A DNA stretch of 37,473 bases, taken from assembly GCA_022614695.1 (NCBI GenBank), contig JAKEIC010000066.1, positions 1-37,473 on the forward strand. Reading direction: 5' to 3'. Each line of letters opens with the position of its first letter. Positions within the stretch are counted from its first letter, which is position 1. Of the stretch, positions 9,094 through 17,413 are shown piece by piece. The notes beneath the pieces are model-generated. The model saw nothing but the letters and a program-made list of their open reading frames with translations. It was not told the DNA's origin and made no database searches. This DNA comes from Planctomycetales bacterium (GTDB lineage: Bacteria > Planctomycetota > JAKEIC01). The position numbers were made by a program, and so were the translations under genes.

Positions 9094-9441
9094 ATGAAGG
9101 GTCTTCTGCCCATCGTCCTGCTCGCCGTCTCGAACGCCTTCATGACCGTCGCCTGGTACGGGCACCTCAAGTACAAAGACGTCGCGCTCTGGGTCGCGAT
9201 CCTCGGCTCCTGGCTGATCGCGCTCCCCGAGTACTGCTTCCAGGTGCCCGCGAACCGCTGGGGCCACCCACCGAACGGCCCCTACAGCGCCGCCGAGCTC
9301 CTCACGATCGCCGAGGCGCTCCGCCTCGCGACGTTCTGCGTCTTCTCGGTGGTCTACCTGCAGGAACCCGTGAAGTGGAACTACCTCGTGGGGTTCTGCA
9401 TCGTCCTCGCCGGCGCGGTCGTGATCTTCCGGAAGTGGTAG
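9094..9441 (+). CDS. DUF486 (DMT-type) small membrane protein
   Basis: A 115-residue integral membrane protein with four predicted helices. The motifs WYGHLKY (22-28), PEYCFQVPANRWG (45-57) and FCVFSVVYLQEP are those of the DUF486 family, related to small drug/metabolite transporters. The substrate is unknown. The ATG at 9094 is preceded by GGGAGGAG. It stands alone on the plus strand and converges with the minus-strand gene ending at 9450, with only 8 bases between the stops. Confidence 0.9.
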   Translation: MKGLLPIVLLAVSNAFMTVAWYGHLKYKDVALWVAILGSWLIALPEYCFQVPANRWGHPPNGPYSAAELLTIAEALRLATFCVFSVVYLQEPVKWNYLVGFCIVLAGAVVIFRKW

Positions 9442-9449
9442 CGGGGAGC

Positions 9450-10247
9450 TCAGCCGGTTTTCGGCTTCCTCCAGCCTGTCTTCGAAGCGAGGGTCCCCCA
9501 ACTCTCCGGGAGGAACTCGACCTCGTCCGGGATCTCGCCGCCCATGTGGAGAAGCGAGAGGAACCTCTTGTCCTCGCGGACCGACTCCGGCCACCGCCGG
9601 GACTGGATGGCCATGAGTCGGATCTCGGGGAAGGTCTTCGGATCGTCGGATGCGATCTTCTTCGGGTCCAACCCCAGCTTCGCGAAGGCGATCCGGAACT
9701 CCACGACCGCGTCCGACGCGGGCGGCTTCCGGAGACAGGAGGCACACCAGCCGTTCTCCTTCTCGTAGTCGCGGAGGACCTCCGGCAGGGCCTCCTCCTC
9801 CGGCTTGCCAGCTCTCGTGAGCCTGCCGACCCGTTCGTGGAAGGCTCGGAAATCGAACCGGTCCTTCCTCTTCCACTTCCCGGCCTGCGGCTGGCGCTCG
9901 AAGCGGACCTCGCCGAGGGCGGCGGAGGCGTGGAGGACGCTCACCGCGTCCGCCGACCGGACGAGCAGGGATCCCCAGGCGAACGCGGAGGACGAGAGGG
10001 CCACGAACAGCTGCTTCTCTCCGTGCTTGAAGAGGACCTCGCTCCCCTCGCCGAGCTTCACCCGTGCGGCCTCCGTCCACTCCCCCTCGCCGAGAGCGCC
10101 GTCGAGGGTGGGTTCCTTCCCGAACGGGACCACGACTCGGCCGGGCGCGGCCGCCGGGTCGCTCGAGCTGGGCTTGTCCTGTGCGGGAACCGTCCCGCAG
10201 AGCACCACGAGGGCCAGGAAGGGAACCCATCCGTTCGTCGTTCTCAC
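9450..10247 (-). CDS. Exported CBM9/DOMON-like domain protein
   Basis: A 265-residue protein with a GTG start at 10247-10245 and GGAGG just upstream on the minus strand. The signal peptide ends at about A22 (TVPA-Q). Residues 40 to about 115 read VPFGKEPTLDGALGEGEWTEA, then LFVALSSSAFAW, the opening strands of the family-9 carbohydrate-binding/DOMON-like fold (PTLDG..EGEW..A). The C-terminal half (VVEFRIAFAKLGLDP, FLPESWGTL) fits the rest of such a domain, with an inserted loop containing a Cys pair (C168/C171). It may bind sugar or a cofactor outside the cell. No catalytic domain is attached. A much longer open frame exists upstream but has a poor amino-acid make-up; the signal peptide and ribosome site fix this start. 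Confidence 0.75.
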   Translation of the reverse strand: MRTTNGWVPFLALVVLCGTVPAQDKPSSSDPAAAPGRVVVPFGKEPTLDGALGEGEWTEAARVKLGEGSEVLFKHGEKQLFVALSSSAFAWGSLLVRSADAVSVLHASAALGEVRFERQPQAGKWKRKDRFDFRAFHERVGRLTRAGKPEEEALPEVLRDYEKENGWCASCLRKPPASDAVVEFRIAFAKLGLDPKKIASDDPKTFPEIRLMAIQSRRWPESVREDKRFLSLLHMGGEIPDEVEFLPESWGTLASKTGWRKPKTG

Positions 10248-10402
10248 GTGTCCTCCCGGGAACCCCGGCCCCCTCGGACCGCAGGCAGGGCTCTCTGACG
10301 ACCGGCGACGCGGATCGCTCCCGCGGCCGGGGGCGCCGCTCCTCGCGCGTCGCCGGGGCTCCCTACAAGGAGTCGTCATCCACCGGCGAAAGTTCGCGAA
10401 AA

Positions 10403-11377
10403 TTAACCGGCGATCTCCCTCGCCTTGGCCTTCGCCTCCTCCGCGACGGGCGTGCCGTCGAACTGCTCGGAGACTCGCGCGAGGTCGGCGACGGCCCCGG
10501 CCGGGTCCTTCTTCGCCTTCGCCACGGCGTCGGCGATCGCCTTCTTCCCCGCCTGGGCGAGCTTCTTGTCGAGCGCGTCCGCCTCGCGCGCGATCGCGGG
10601 GTCCTGCACCCGGCAGCCCTTGAGCGCCTCGAAGGCGTCGGCCCAGCGCCTCTCGGCGACGGCGCGCCGGGCCCGGGCCACGTGCTCGGCGGGCCCCTTC
10701 GTCCGCGCGTCGAGCTTCTGGAAGACCCACGCGTAGACCTGCGGGTCGAGCGGCGAGTGACCCTGGCCGCGCACCATGAGGTACTCCGTGTCCCAGCCGT
10801 CCTTCTTGAACTTCTCGTGGGTCTGCTTCACGCCCGGGAGGTACGGGTCGAACTCGCCCGCGGTGAAGAGGGCCACCATGTGCCCCCGGGCAGCCGACAG
10901 GTCCTTCCCGCCCGCCGAGACCTGGGCCCCCGCGCAGAGGGCCATCCCGCGGAAGCGCGCGTGGTTCCGGATCCCGAACCCCGAGACGAAGAACGCGCCC
11001 GAGGAGTTCCCGACCACGAACGTCCGGTCGGGGTCGAGGGCGTAGCGCCTCCTCGCGTCGTCGTGGATCGCGAGCACGGTCTCCGCGTCCGAGTCGCTCC
11101 ACCCCTCGGCCTTGCTCTTCCCCGCGACGAGGATCCAGCCGTGCTTCTTGGCCTCCGGGATCCAGCACGGGAGGAAGTTCTGGGGCGTGTCCCCCGCCCC
11201 GTGACAGAGGATCGCCGCCGGCCGCGAGTGGGGGGACTTGTAGTCCTCGGGGACCCACATCAGGTAGGTCGTCGGCGGCTTCTCGAGCTTGAACTCGAGG
11301 GGACCGCCGACGTCGGGGCCGCCCTGGGGAGGCGCCGCGAGCAGCCCGAGCGCGACCCCGAGGAGTCCGGACCGCAA
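10403..11377 (-). CDS. Exported alpha/beta hydrolase (PHB-depolymerase/esterase-like)
   Basis: A 324-residue protein with a TTG start at 11377, just downstream of the stop of the upstream gene, so it is coupled to it. The short hydrophobic N-terminus (residues 2-15) is a likely signal peptide. An oxyanion-type motif LCHGAG lies at 57-62. The nucleophile elbow is GNSSG (123-127) with S125, with probable D177 (GEFDPY) and H207 (GQGHSP) completing the triad. The order and spacing match feruloyl-esterase/PHB-depolymerase-like hydrolases. A helical Ala/Lys-rich tail (about 225-324), perhaps TPR-like, follows the catalytic domain. The substrate is unknown. Confidence 0.8.
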   Translation of the reverse strand: MRSGLLGVALGLLAAPPQGGPDVGGPLEFKLEKPPTTYLMWVPEDYKSPHSRPAAILCHGAGDTPQNFLPCWIPEAKKHGWILVAGKSKAEGWSDSDAETVLAIHDDARRRYALDPDRTFVVGNSSGAFFVSGFGIRNHARFRGMALCAGAQVSAGGKDLSAARGHMVALFTAGEFDPYLPGVKQTHEKFKKDGWDTEYLMVRGQGHSPLDPQVYAWVFQKLDARTKGPAEHVARARRAVAERRWADAFEALKGCRVQDPAIAREADALDKKLAQAGKKAIADAVAKAKKDPAGAVADLARVSEQFDGTPVAEEAKAKAREIAG

Positions 11378-11380
11378 GGC

Positions 11381-12424
11381 CTAGCCCTTCCCCGGCCGGG
11401 TCACGACGAGCGTCCGCTTCTGCTCGATCTTTCCCGGGAGCGTCGTGTCCCCCCCGCCGCCCGGCCCGAACCCCGCGGGGATCTTCACCGCGAGCCCGAC
11501 CTCCGACTTCCAGGTCGCCTCGCCCTTCGCGGGGGTACCCGTCGCGAGGTCCAGCTCTCGCGAGCCCGTGAACTCCCCCTGCTTCCACTCGACGTGGGTG
11601 TTCCGCAGGACGCGCCCCACCATGTCGCCCATCCCGCCGCCAAGTCCGCCTCCCGGCCCGCCGCCCCCGCCGCGTCCGCGCCCTCCCCCCCCGGAGCCTC
11701 CGCCCCCCTCCTCGTCCCACATCGTCGCCCGTCCGCCCTGGCTCTTGGAGGCGCCCGAGACCCGGACCGTCGCCTTCCCCCCCTCGACCTTCTCGAGCTT
11801 GCAGGAGGGCGAGGCCGTCAGCTCGTTCCCGGTGAGCGGAAGCCGCGCCGCGAACGACGCCGGCCACGAGGCGCCCGCGGCCTTCTTCTCCTTCGGGAGG
11901 GGACCGAGGCACTCCTGGAGCTTCGCCTGGACCGCGGCGTCCGAAAGCTCCATCTCGAGGACCTTGCGTCCGGCCGGGACCTCGGGCGCCTGCTTCGCGA
12001 TCGCCTCGACGAGCGGCGCGAGCCCCGTCACCTTCTTCACCGTCCCGTTCGCGGCGATCACGAGCGTGAACGGCTTCCCCCGGAGCGCGGCGAGCCGCCC
12101 CGCGCCGCCCCCCTCCGCGTCCGTGTCGAGGTCCATCCCGCCGTAGGCCGCGTTCTGGAGCGCCACCCGCAGGCGCATGATCGTCGCCTTGAGCGTCGCC
12201 GCGCCGCCCGCGTCCACAGCGGTCGCCTGCGCGTCCCAGTGGAGGAGCAGCTCGAAAGTCACCTTGATGTCGCCGGTCGTCGGGTTCTCGATGAGGGTCT
12301 CGTGTCGGTCCGAGAACTCGAAGCGGAGCTTGTCGCCCTTCCCTAGCTTCAGCCGGAGCTCGGTCTCGTCGGGCGGCGCGAGGAGGAAGACGGGCCCCAG
12401 GCAGGCGAGGGTGCGCAGCGCCAT
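11381..12424 (-). CDS. Exported DUF6263-like protein with Gly-rich insert
   Basis: A 347-residue protein beginning at the ATG at 12424. The short signal sequence is MALRTLACLGPVFLLA. The body (LRLKLGKGDKLRFEFSDRHET, GDIKVTFELLLHWDA, FTLVIAANGTVKKVTGLAPLVEAI) matches the general layout of DUF6263-type exported proteins, whose role is unknown. A Gly/Arg-rich low-complexity segment (about 240-270) interrupts the C-terminal half, and the domain resumes at RNTHVEWKQGEFTGSRELDLATG. No Shine-Dalgarno precedes the ATG, and a promoter sits immediately upstream, so translation is probably leaderless. It is the first gene of a two-gene minus-strand unit with the hydrolase. Confidence 0.72.
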   Translation of the reverse strand: MALRTLACLGPVFLLAPPDETELRLKLGKGDKLRFEFSDRHETLIENPTTGDIKVTFELLLHWDAQATAVDAGGAATLKATIMRLRVALQNAAYGGMDLDTDAEGGGAGRLAALRGKPFTLVIAANGTVKKVTGLAPLVEAIAKQAPEVPAGRKVLEMELSDAAVQAKLQECLGPLPKEKKAAGASWPASFAARLPLTGNELTASPSCKLEKVEGGKATVRVSGASKSQGGRATMWDEEGGGGSGGGGRGRGGGGGPGGGLGGGMGDMVGRVLRNTHVEWKQGEFTGSRELDLATGTPAKGEATWKSEVGLAVKIPAGFGPGGGGDTTLPGKIEQKRTLVVTRPGKG

Positions 12425-12432
12425 CGCGGGCG

Positions 12433-12462
12433 AGTCTATTCCCCGCGCGAACGGGGGCGCAA
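12433..12462 (-). promoter_or_regulatory. Promoter of the DUF6263-like gene (leaderless)
   Basis: On the minus strand: TTGCGC (12462-12457), 18-base spacer, TAGACT (12438-12433), then only 8 bases to the ATG at 12424. The start site of transcription would fall within one or two bases of the start codon, and no Shine-Dalgarno is present. Confidence 0.5.
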
Positions 12463-12490
12463 GCGGCGCCCGACGGCGGCCTACCCTGGC

Positions 12491-14479
12491 TTGATCGGTC
12501 GCCGCCGGGCGGACCAAGATGGGCGCGTGGACCGCGCCTTCCTCACCGACTTCGGGCTCGCGAAGCTCGCGGCCACGGGCTCGAGGCTCACGAGGACCGG
12601 CGAAGCCCTGGGCACCCCGGCCTACATGAGCCCCGAGCAGGCCCGAGGCGAGGTCTCGTCGCTCACGCCGGCCACGGACGTCTGGGGACTCGGGTGCGTC
12701 CTCTACGAGATGCTTGCCGGACGGCCGCCGTTCCAGGGCGATACGCCCGCGGCCGTGATCGGGGCCATCCTCACAAGCGCGCCGAGGCGCATCCGGTTCC
12801 TGCGTCCGGACGTCCCCCGGGGCCTCGATGAATTCCTGAGGGTGGCGCTCTCGAGCCGCGTCCGTGGCCGCACCCCCGATGCGAGCGCATCGAGAGAAGA
12901 CCTCGATCGCGTGCTGCGGGGCGAGCGGCCGCACTCGGTCCGCCGTGCCGGGGCGCGGCGGTGGCTGGCGGCGTGCGCCCTCATGGCGGCGGCCGCGGCC
13001 GTCGGACTCGTCGGTGTCGTGACCCGCGACGCACGGCAGGGAGGGCCGGCCTCCTCTGCGCCCGGGTCTCCGGAAACGCCGGTCCGGTCGCGCCTCGAGG
13101 CAAGGGCTCGCTCACTTCGCGACACGGAGCCGCGCGAGGCGGCCCGGCTCCTCGGGGAGGCGCTCCGCGCGGACCCCGGGCGGCACGACCTGAGGCTCGA
13201 GCGGGGGCTCCTCCTCTGGGCCCTCGGCGACACGGGGCCGGCCCGGGAGGAGTGGTCCCGCGTCCCGCCCGGGTCGCCCGAGGTCGGCGCGGCGCGGCTC
13301 TACCTCGGCCTCGAGGCCATGTGCCGCCTGGAGGCGGGCGTCCTGCGCGCGGACCAGGCGGTTCCCGAGTTCAGCGCCCTCTCGGTCGGGGCAGGCCGCG
13401 AGTCCCGACTCGCCCGCGGAGGGCTCGCCGTGATGGCGAGGCACTGGCGGCGCGCCCGCTCGGAGATCGAAGGACTGGCCGGTTGGGAGGCGGCCCTCCT
13501 CCGGGGTTACATCGAGCAGCGGGACCCCGATGGTGACCGCGCCGTCGCGCTCCGCGACTTCTCGATCGCGCTCTCGGAGGGGATCCGCTTCCCTTGGCTC
13601 CTCTGCACGCGCGGGAACCTCCGCGCCGCGCTCGGGGACAGGGCTGGCGCGATGGAAGACTACGCAGCGGCGCTGCGCCGCGACGGGAACCTCGCCGAGG
13701 CGGTCCACAACCGCGCGGTCGTCCGGCGGGAGATGGGAGACCTCCGGGGCGCCGTCGAGGACTTCGAGCAGTCGGGACGCCTGCGCCCCGACTGGGCGGT
13801 CCCGTGGATGCTGCGCGCCCGCTGCCGCGCGGAGATGGGGGACCTGCCGGGGGCGCTCGAGGACTCTACGCGGGCACTCCGGATCCGGCCCGACTTCGTC
13901 GAGGCCCTCACGAACCGCGGCGACTACCGCAGGAGGTCCGGGGACCTCCGCGGCGCGCTCGACGACTGCGACACCGCGCTGCGCATCTCCGAGATCCCCG
14001 AGGCTCGCGTGAACCGGGGGCTGGCGAGACTCGAGCTCGGGAATCGGGAGGGGGCGATCGAGGACTTCGAGGCCGCCCTGCAGGTCGAGCCGTCGCTCGC
14101 GCCGGCGCACCTGGGACGGGGTCAGGCGCGCCTGGGCCTGGGCGATCCGAGGGGGGCGTTGCGGGACCTGACGACCGCCCTCGAGCTGCGCCAGGTCTTC
14201 CCGGAGGCGCTGATCGCCCGCGGCATCGCCCGCAGGATGCTCGGCGACCTCGCCGGGGCCGCTGAGGACCAGCGCGCCGCCGCTCGCCAGGCCCCGGAGC
14301 GCGTCGAGCCGTACGCGAACCTGGGCCAGGTCCTGTGGCAGACCGGCGACTTCCGGGGGGCGGCCGATGCGTTCCGCGAGGCGGTTCTCCGCGGGCCCTC
14401 CCATCCGCGCGCAGCGGAGTTCCGGTCCCGGCTCGAGGAGTGCGAGGCGAAGATCCCGACCGGGGAGGGCGGCCGGTGA
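12491..14479 (+). CDS. N-terminally truncated Ser/Thr kinase fused to TM and TPRs
   Basis: The open frame of 662 residues begins at a TTG. It opens in the middle of a Hanks-type kinase: DFG at 20-22 (FLTDFGLAKL), activation segment GTPAYMSPEQARG (41-53) and C-lobe helix ATDVWGLGCVLYEMLAGRPPF (61-81). The P-loop, the VAIK lysine, helix C and the HRD catalytic loop are all absent. The DNA upstream belongs to an oppositely oriented gene, so the N-lobe is not nearby in another frame. A membrane helix lies at about 158-177, followed by an outward region with about eight TPR repeats (about 366-650, e.g. GDLRGAVEDFEQSGRLRPD). It cannot be an active kinase as read. It could be a decayed kinase or a receptor/scaffold that has kept the C-lobe. 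GTG at 12527 is an alternative start. Confidence 0.75.
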   Translation: MIGRRRADQDGRVDRAFLTDFGLAKLAATGSRLTRTGEALGTPAYMSPEQARGEVSSLTPATDVWGLGCVLYEMLAGRPPFQGDTPAAVIGAILTSAPRRIRFLRPDVPRGLDEFLRVALSSRVRGRTPDASASREDLDRVLRGERPHSVRRAGARRWLAACALMAAAAAVGLVGVVTRDARQGGPASSAPGSPETPVRSRLEARARSLRDTEPREAARLLGEALRADPGRHDLRLERGLLLWALGDTGPAREEWSRVPPGSPEVGAARLYLGLEAMCRLEAGVLRADQAVPEFSALSVGAGRESRLARGGLAVMARHWRRARSEIEGLAGWEAALLRGYIEQRDPDGDRAVALRDFSIALSEGIRFPWLLCTRGNLRAALGDRAGAMEDYAAALRRDGNLAEAVHNRAVVRREMGDLRGAVEDFEQSGRLRPDWAVPWMLRARCRAEMGDLPGALEDSTRALRIRPDFVEALTNRGDYRRRSGDLRGALDDCDTALRISEIPEARVNRGLARLELGNREGAIEDFEAALQVEPSLAPAHLGRGQARLGLGDPRGALRDLTTALELRQVFPEALIARGIARRMLGDLAGAAEDQRAAARQAPERVEPYANLGQVLWQTGDFRGAADAFREAVLRGPSHPRAAEFRSRLEECEAKIPTGEGGR

Positions 14480-14485
14480 GGTCCT

Positions 14486-16288
14486 CTACGGCTTCCGGAG
14501 CACCCTCTTCCGGATCCGGAACGAGTCGGGCGTCACCTCGAGCAGCTCGTCCGCCTCGATCCACTCGAGGCCGTCCTCGAGAGTCAGCTGGCGGTGGGGC
14601 GTGAGCTGGATCGCCTCGTCCGCGCCCGCGGCCCGCACGTTCGTCAGGTGCTTCTCGCGGCAGACGTTCAGCCAGAGGTCCTTGTCCTTGCCGGCCTCGC
14701 CGACGACCATCCCGCAGTAGACAGCGGCCTTCGGCGGGACGAAGAAGGTCCCCCTGTCCTCGAGCATCCAGAGGGCGTAGGGGGTCGTCTTCCCCTCGCG
14801 ATCCGACATCAGCGCGCCGGTCTTGCGACCCGTGACCGGCTCGCCGAGGGGCTGCCACGAGTCGAACTCGGTGTTGAGCACGCCCTCGCCCTTCGTCAGC
14901 ACCCGGAACTTCGTCCGTAGCCCGATGAGACCCTGGGATGGGATCCGGAACTCCATCCGAACGCGCCCGTAGCCCGGGTTGTCGAGGCGGAGCATCTTCC
15001 CGCGGCGCCTCGAGAGGAGGTCCGAGAGCGCGCCGATGAACTCCTCGGGGCAGTCAATGGTCACCCGCTCGTAGGGCTCGAGCTTCCGCCCGCCTTCCTC
15101 CTTCAGGATGACCTCGGGCCGCGAGACGGTCATCTCGTATCCCTCGCGGCGCATGATCTCGAGGAGGACCCCGAGCTGGAGCTCCCCCCGGCCCGAGACC
15201 TTCAGGATTTCCTTGTGGGCCGTCTCCTCGACGCGGATCGCCGGGTTCCCGAGCTGCTCCCGGAAGAGCCGCTCCCGCAGGTGGCGGCTCGTCACGTACT
15301 TCCCCGACCGGCCCGCGAGCGGGCTGGAGTTCGGGGAGAACTCGAGCGAGAGGACCGGCTCGTCCACCGAGATCCGCGGGAGGGCCTCGGGCGTCTCGGC
15401 GTCGGCGATCGTGTCCCCGATCGCGACGTCATCGAGCCCCGCGACGGTCACGATCTCGCCCGGGCCGGCCGACTCGATCGTCTCGCGTTCGACGCCGCGG
15501 AAGCGCTGGAGCTGGAGGACCTTGCCCGGCCGCGCCCCGCCCGCCGCGATCACGACGACCTCCTGGTGGCGCCGGATCGTGCCCCGGCGAACGCGGCCGA
15601 TCCCGAGGCGGCCGAAGTAGTCGCTCCGGTCGAGGTTCGAGACGAGGAGCTGGAGCGGGGCGTCGGCCGCCGCCACGTCCGGCGGCGGCACCTGCTCGAG
15701 CACCATGTCGAGGACGAGCGAGAGGTCCCCGTCGGGGTCCTCGAGCTGCTTCTTGGCGAGCTTCTCGATCCCCGACGTGAAGAGGTACGGGAAGTCGAGC
15801 TGCTCGTCCGAGGCGCCGAGGTCGGCGAGGGTGTCGAAGACCTCGGAGAGGACGTCGCGGGCGCGAGCGTCCTTGCGGTCTATCTTGTTGATCAGCACGC
15901 AGATCCGGAGCTTGTTGGCGAGCGCCTTCCGCGTGACGAAACGCGTCTGCGGCATCGGCCCCTCGGCCGCGTCCACGAGCAGGAGGGCTCCCTCCACCAT
16001 GTTGAGCGTGCGCTCGACCTCGCCGCCGAAGTCGGCGTGGCCGGGGGTGTCCACGATGTTCACCTGGATCCCCTTCCACGAGAGCGCGCAGTTCTTCGCC
16101 ATGATCGTGATGCCGCGCTCCTTCTCGAGGTCCATCCGGTCCATGACGCGCTCAGCGACGACCTGCCCCTCGCGGAAGGTGCCGGCCGTCGAGAGGAGCC
16201 CGTCCACGAGGGTGGTCTTCCCGTGGTCCACGTGCGCGATGATCGCGACGTTCCGGAGCGGGACGGCGGTGGTGGCGCCGGTCTTCAT
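14486..16288 (-). CDS. typA: Ribosome-associated GTPase BipA/TypA
   Basis: A 600-residue translational GTPase that acts on the ribosome in assembly and stress adaptation. Motifs: G1 AHVDHGKT (18-25), switch I ERGITIMAKN (57-66), G3 DTPGHADF (80-87), G4 NKID (134-137) and G5 TSG. Domain II, the EF-G-like domains III and V (PYERVTIDCPEEFIG, RMEFRIPSQGLIGLRTKFR) and the BipA-specific C-terminal domain (GKDKDLWLNVCREKHLTNVRAAGADEAIQLTP) are all present and full length. The ATG at 16288 overlaps the stop of the upstream aldo-keto reductase (ATGA), so the two are co-translated. The frame is open far upstream, but only this start gives the conserved N-terminus. It converges with the kinase/TPR gene (6 bases between stops). 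Confidence 0.96.
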   Translation of the reverse strand: MKTGATTAVPLRNVAIIAHVDHGKTTLVDGLLSTAGTFREGQVVAERVMDRMDLEKERGITIMAKNCALSWKGIQVNIVDTPGHADFGGEVERTLNMVEGALLLVDAAEGPMPQTRFVTRKALANKLRICVLINKIDRKDARARDVLSEVFDTLADLGASDEQLDFPYLFTSGIEKLAKKQLEDPDGDLSLVLDMVLEQVPPPDVAAADAPLQLLVSNLDRSDYFGRLGIGRVRRGTIRRHQEVVVIAAGGARPGKVLQLQRFRGVERETIESAGPGEIVTVAGLDDVAIGDTIADAETPEALPRISVDEPVLSLEFSPNSSPLAGRSGKYVTSRHLRERLFREQLGNPAIRVEETAHKEILKVSGRGELQLGVLLEIMRREGYEMTVSRPEVILKEEGGRKLEPYERVTIDCPEEFIGALSDLLSRRRGKMLRLDNPGYGRVRMEFRIPSQGLIGLRTKFRVLTKGEGVLNTEFDSWQPLGEPVTGRKTGALMSDREGKTTPYALWMLEDRGTFFVPPKAAVYCGMVVGEAGKDKDLWLNVCREKHLTNVRAAGADEAIQLTPHRQLTLEDGLEWIEADELLEVTPDSFRIRKRVLRKP

Positions 16289-17247
16289 GCGGAGGGGGCG
16301 GCCGCGGGCACGGCGAGGACCTCGGAGACGCGGCGCAGGACGTCCGCGGGGAGGGACACGCCCGAGGCGGCGCAGTTCTCCTCGACCTGCTCGGGACGCG
16401 TGGCCCCGACGATCGCCGAGGAGACCTCGGGACGGTGGAGGAGCCACGCGAGCGCGAGGTGCGAGAGCGGCATCCCCGCCCCCTTCGCGACGGCCTTGAG
16501 CGCCATGACCGTCTCGAGGCGGCGCTCCGTGAGCTGCCGCGTCCGCATGGGCTCGCGGAGGTCGCCGCGGGACCCGGGCGGCGGCTTCCCCGGCCCGTAC
16601 TTCCCGGTGAGCAGGCCCTCGGCGAGCGGGCTGTAGACGATCACGCCGAGCCCCTCCTCGGCGCAGAGCGGGAGGAGCGTCTCCTCGGCGTCGCGGTCCA
16701 GCATGTTGTAGAGGGGCTGGTGGCTGGCGAACCGCTCGAATCCCCGCCGTGCCGCGAGGTCCAGCGCCTCGCGCACGAGCGGCGGGTCGTAGTTGCTGCA
16801 GCCCACGTAGAGGACCTTCCCCTGCCGGACGAAGAGGTCGAGCGTGGCGAGGGTCTCGTGGAGCGGCGTGGCCGGGTCGGGCGCGTGGAGCTGGAAGAGG
16901 TCCACGTACTCGACCTGCAGCCGCCGGAGGCTCCCGTGCAGGGCGTCGGTCATATGCTTGCGGGAGAGGCCGGCCCCGAGAGGCCCCTCCCAGACGCGCC
17001 CCATGCACTTCGTGGCGACGACGACCTGCTCGCGGGGGAGCTCCTTGATCGCCTCCCCGAGCACCTCCTCGGCGCGCCCCTTGGCGTAGACGTCGGCCGT
17101 GTCGAAGAGGTTCACGCCGAGGTCGAAGGCCCGCCGGACCACCCGGCAGGCGTCGGCCGCGTCGAGCGCCATCCCGAAGGTCTGCCAGGTGCCGAGGGAG
17201 ACCTCGGAAACCTGGAGGCCCGAGCGGCCGAGTCGGCGGTACTTCAT
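16285..17247 (-). CDS. Aldo/keto reductase
   Basis: A 320-residue NADPH-dependent oxidoreductase of the AKR superfamily, close to the Kv-beta/YghZ-like group. Catalytic tetrad: D49 (NLFDTADVY), Y54, K80 (VVATK) and H121 (FQLHAPD). NADP-binding signatures are GCSNY, YSPLAEGLLTGKY and IVGATRPEQVEEN. It is full length for the family. The substrate cannot be assigned. The gene has its own promoter, and a hairpin overlaps its ribosome site. Its stop overlaps the BipA start, so expression of BipA depends on this transcript. Confidence 0.94.
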   Translation of the reverse strand: MKYRRLGRSGLQVSEVSLGTWQTFGMALDAADACRVVRRAFDLGVNLFDTADVYAKGRAEEVLGEAIKELPREQVVVATKCMGRVWEGPLGAGLSRKHMTDALHGSLRRLQVEYVDLFQLHAPDPATPLHETLATLDLFVRQGKVLYVGCSNYDPPLVREALDLAARRGFERFASHQPLYNMLDRDAEETLLPLCAEEGLGVIVYSPLAEGLLTGKYGPGKPPPGSRGDLREPMRTRQLTERRLETVMALKAVAKGAGMPLSHLALAWLLHRPEVSSAIVGATRPEQVEENCAASGVSLPADVLRRVSEVLAVPAAAPSA

Positions 17248-17252
17248 TAGTC

Positions 17253-17271
17253 CCCCCGGAAGGACCGGGGG
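17253..17271 (-). promoter_or_regulatory. Hairpin covering the ribosome site of the aldo-keto reductase
   Basis: CCCCCGG (17253-17259), 5-base loop, CCGGGGG (17265-17271). In the minus-strand mRNA the 3' arm is the G-run that serves as Shine-Dalgarno about 7 bases before the ATG at 17247, so the fold would hide it. Confidence 0.5.
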
Positions 17272-17277
17272 CGCGGG

Positions 17278-17306
17278 AGGATAGCCCTCCCCGAGCGGGG
17301 GGACAA
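17278..17306 (-). promoter_or_regulatory. Sigma-70 promoter of aldo-keto reductase-typA
   Basis: On the minus strand: TTGTCC (17306-17301), 17-base spacer, TATCCT (17283-17278). The start of transcription would lie near 17271, so the leader begins with the hairpin at 17253-17271. Confidence 0.62.
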
Positions 17307-17413
17307 GGAGGGTAGCGGCGAGAGTATTTCCCGGCGAAACGCCCTTGAAGGGAGTCCGACGGGCCTCACTCCCTTGGCGGGCGCTCGGCCCGAGGCTTGC
17401 TCCCTACCCGGCC

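Noticed and set aside
9450..11912. 820-codon minus-strand frame as one long protein
   Set aside because: Only the last 266 codons (from GTG 10247) have a signal peptide, a ribosome site and a recognisable domain; the upstream part is a shadow of two other genes.
12481..12496. ctaccctgg and cttgatcg shared with 21406-21436, as a possible repeat or att site
   Set aside because: The two short words occur in opposite order and without longer homology; probably chance or weak promoter elements.
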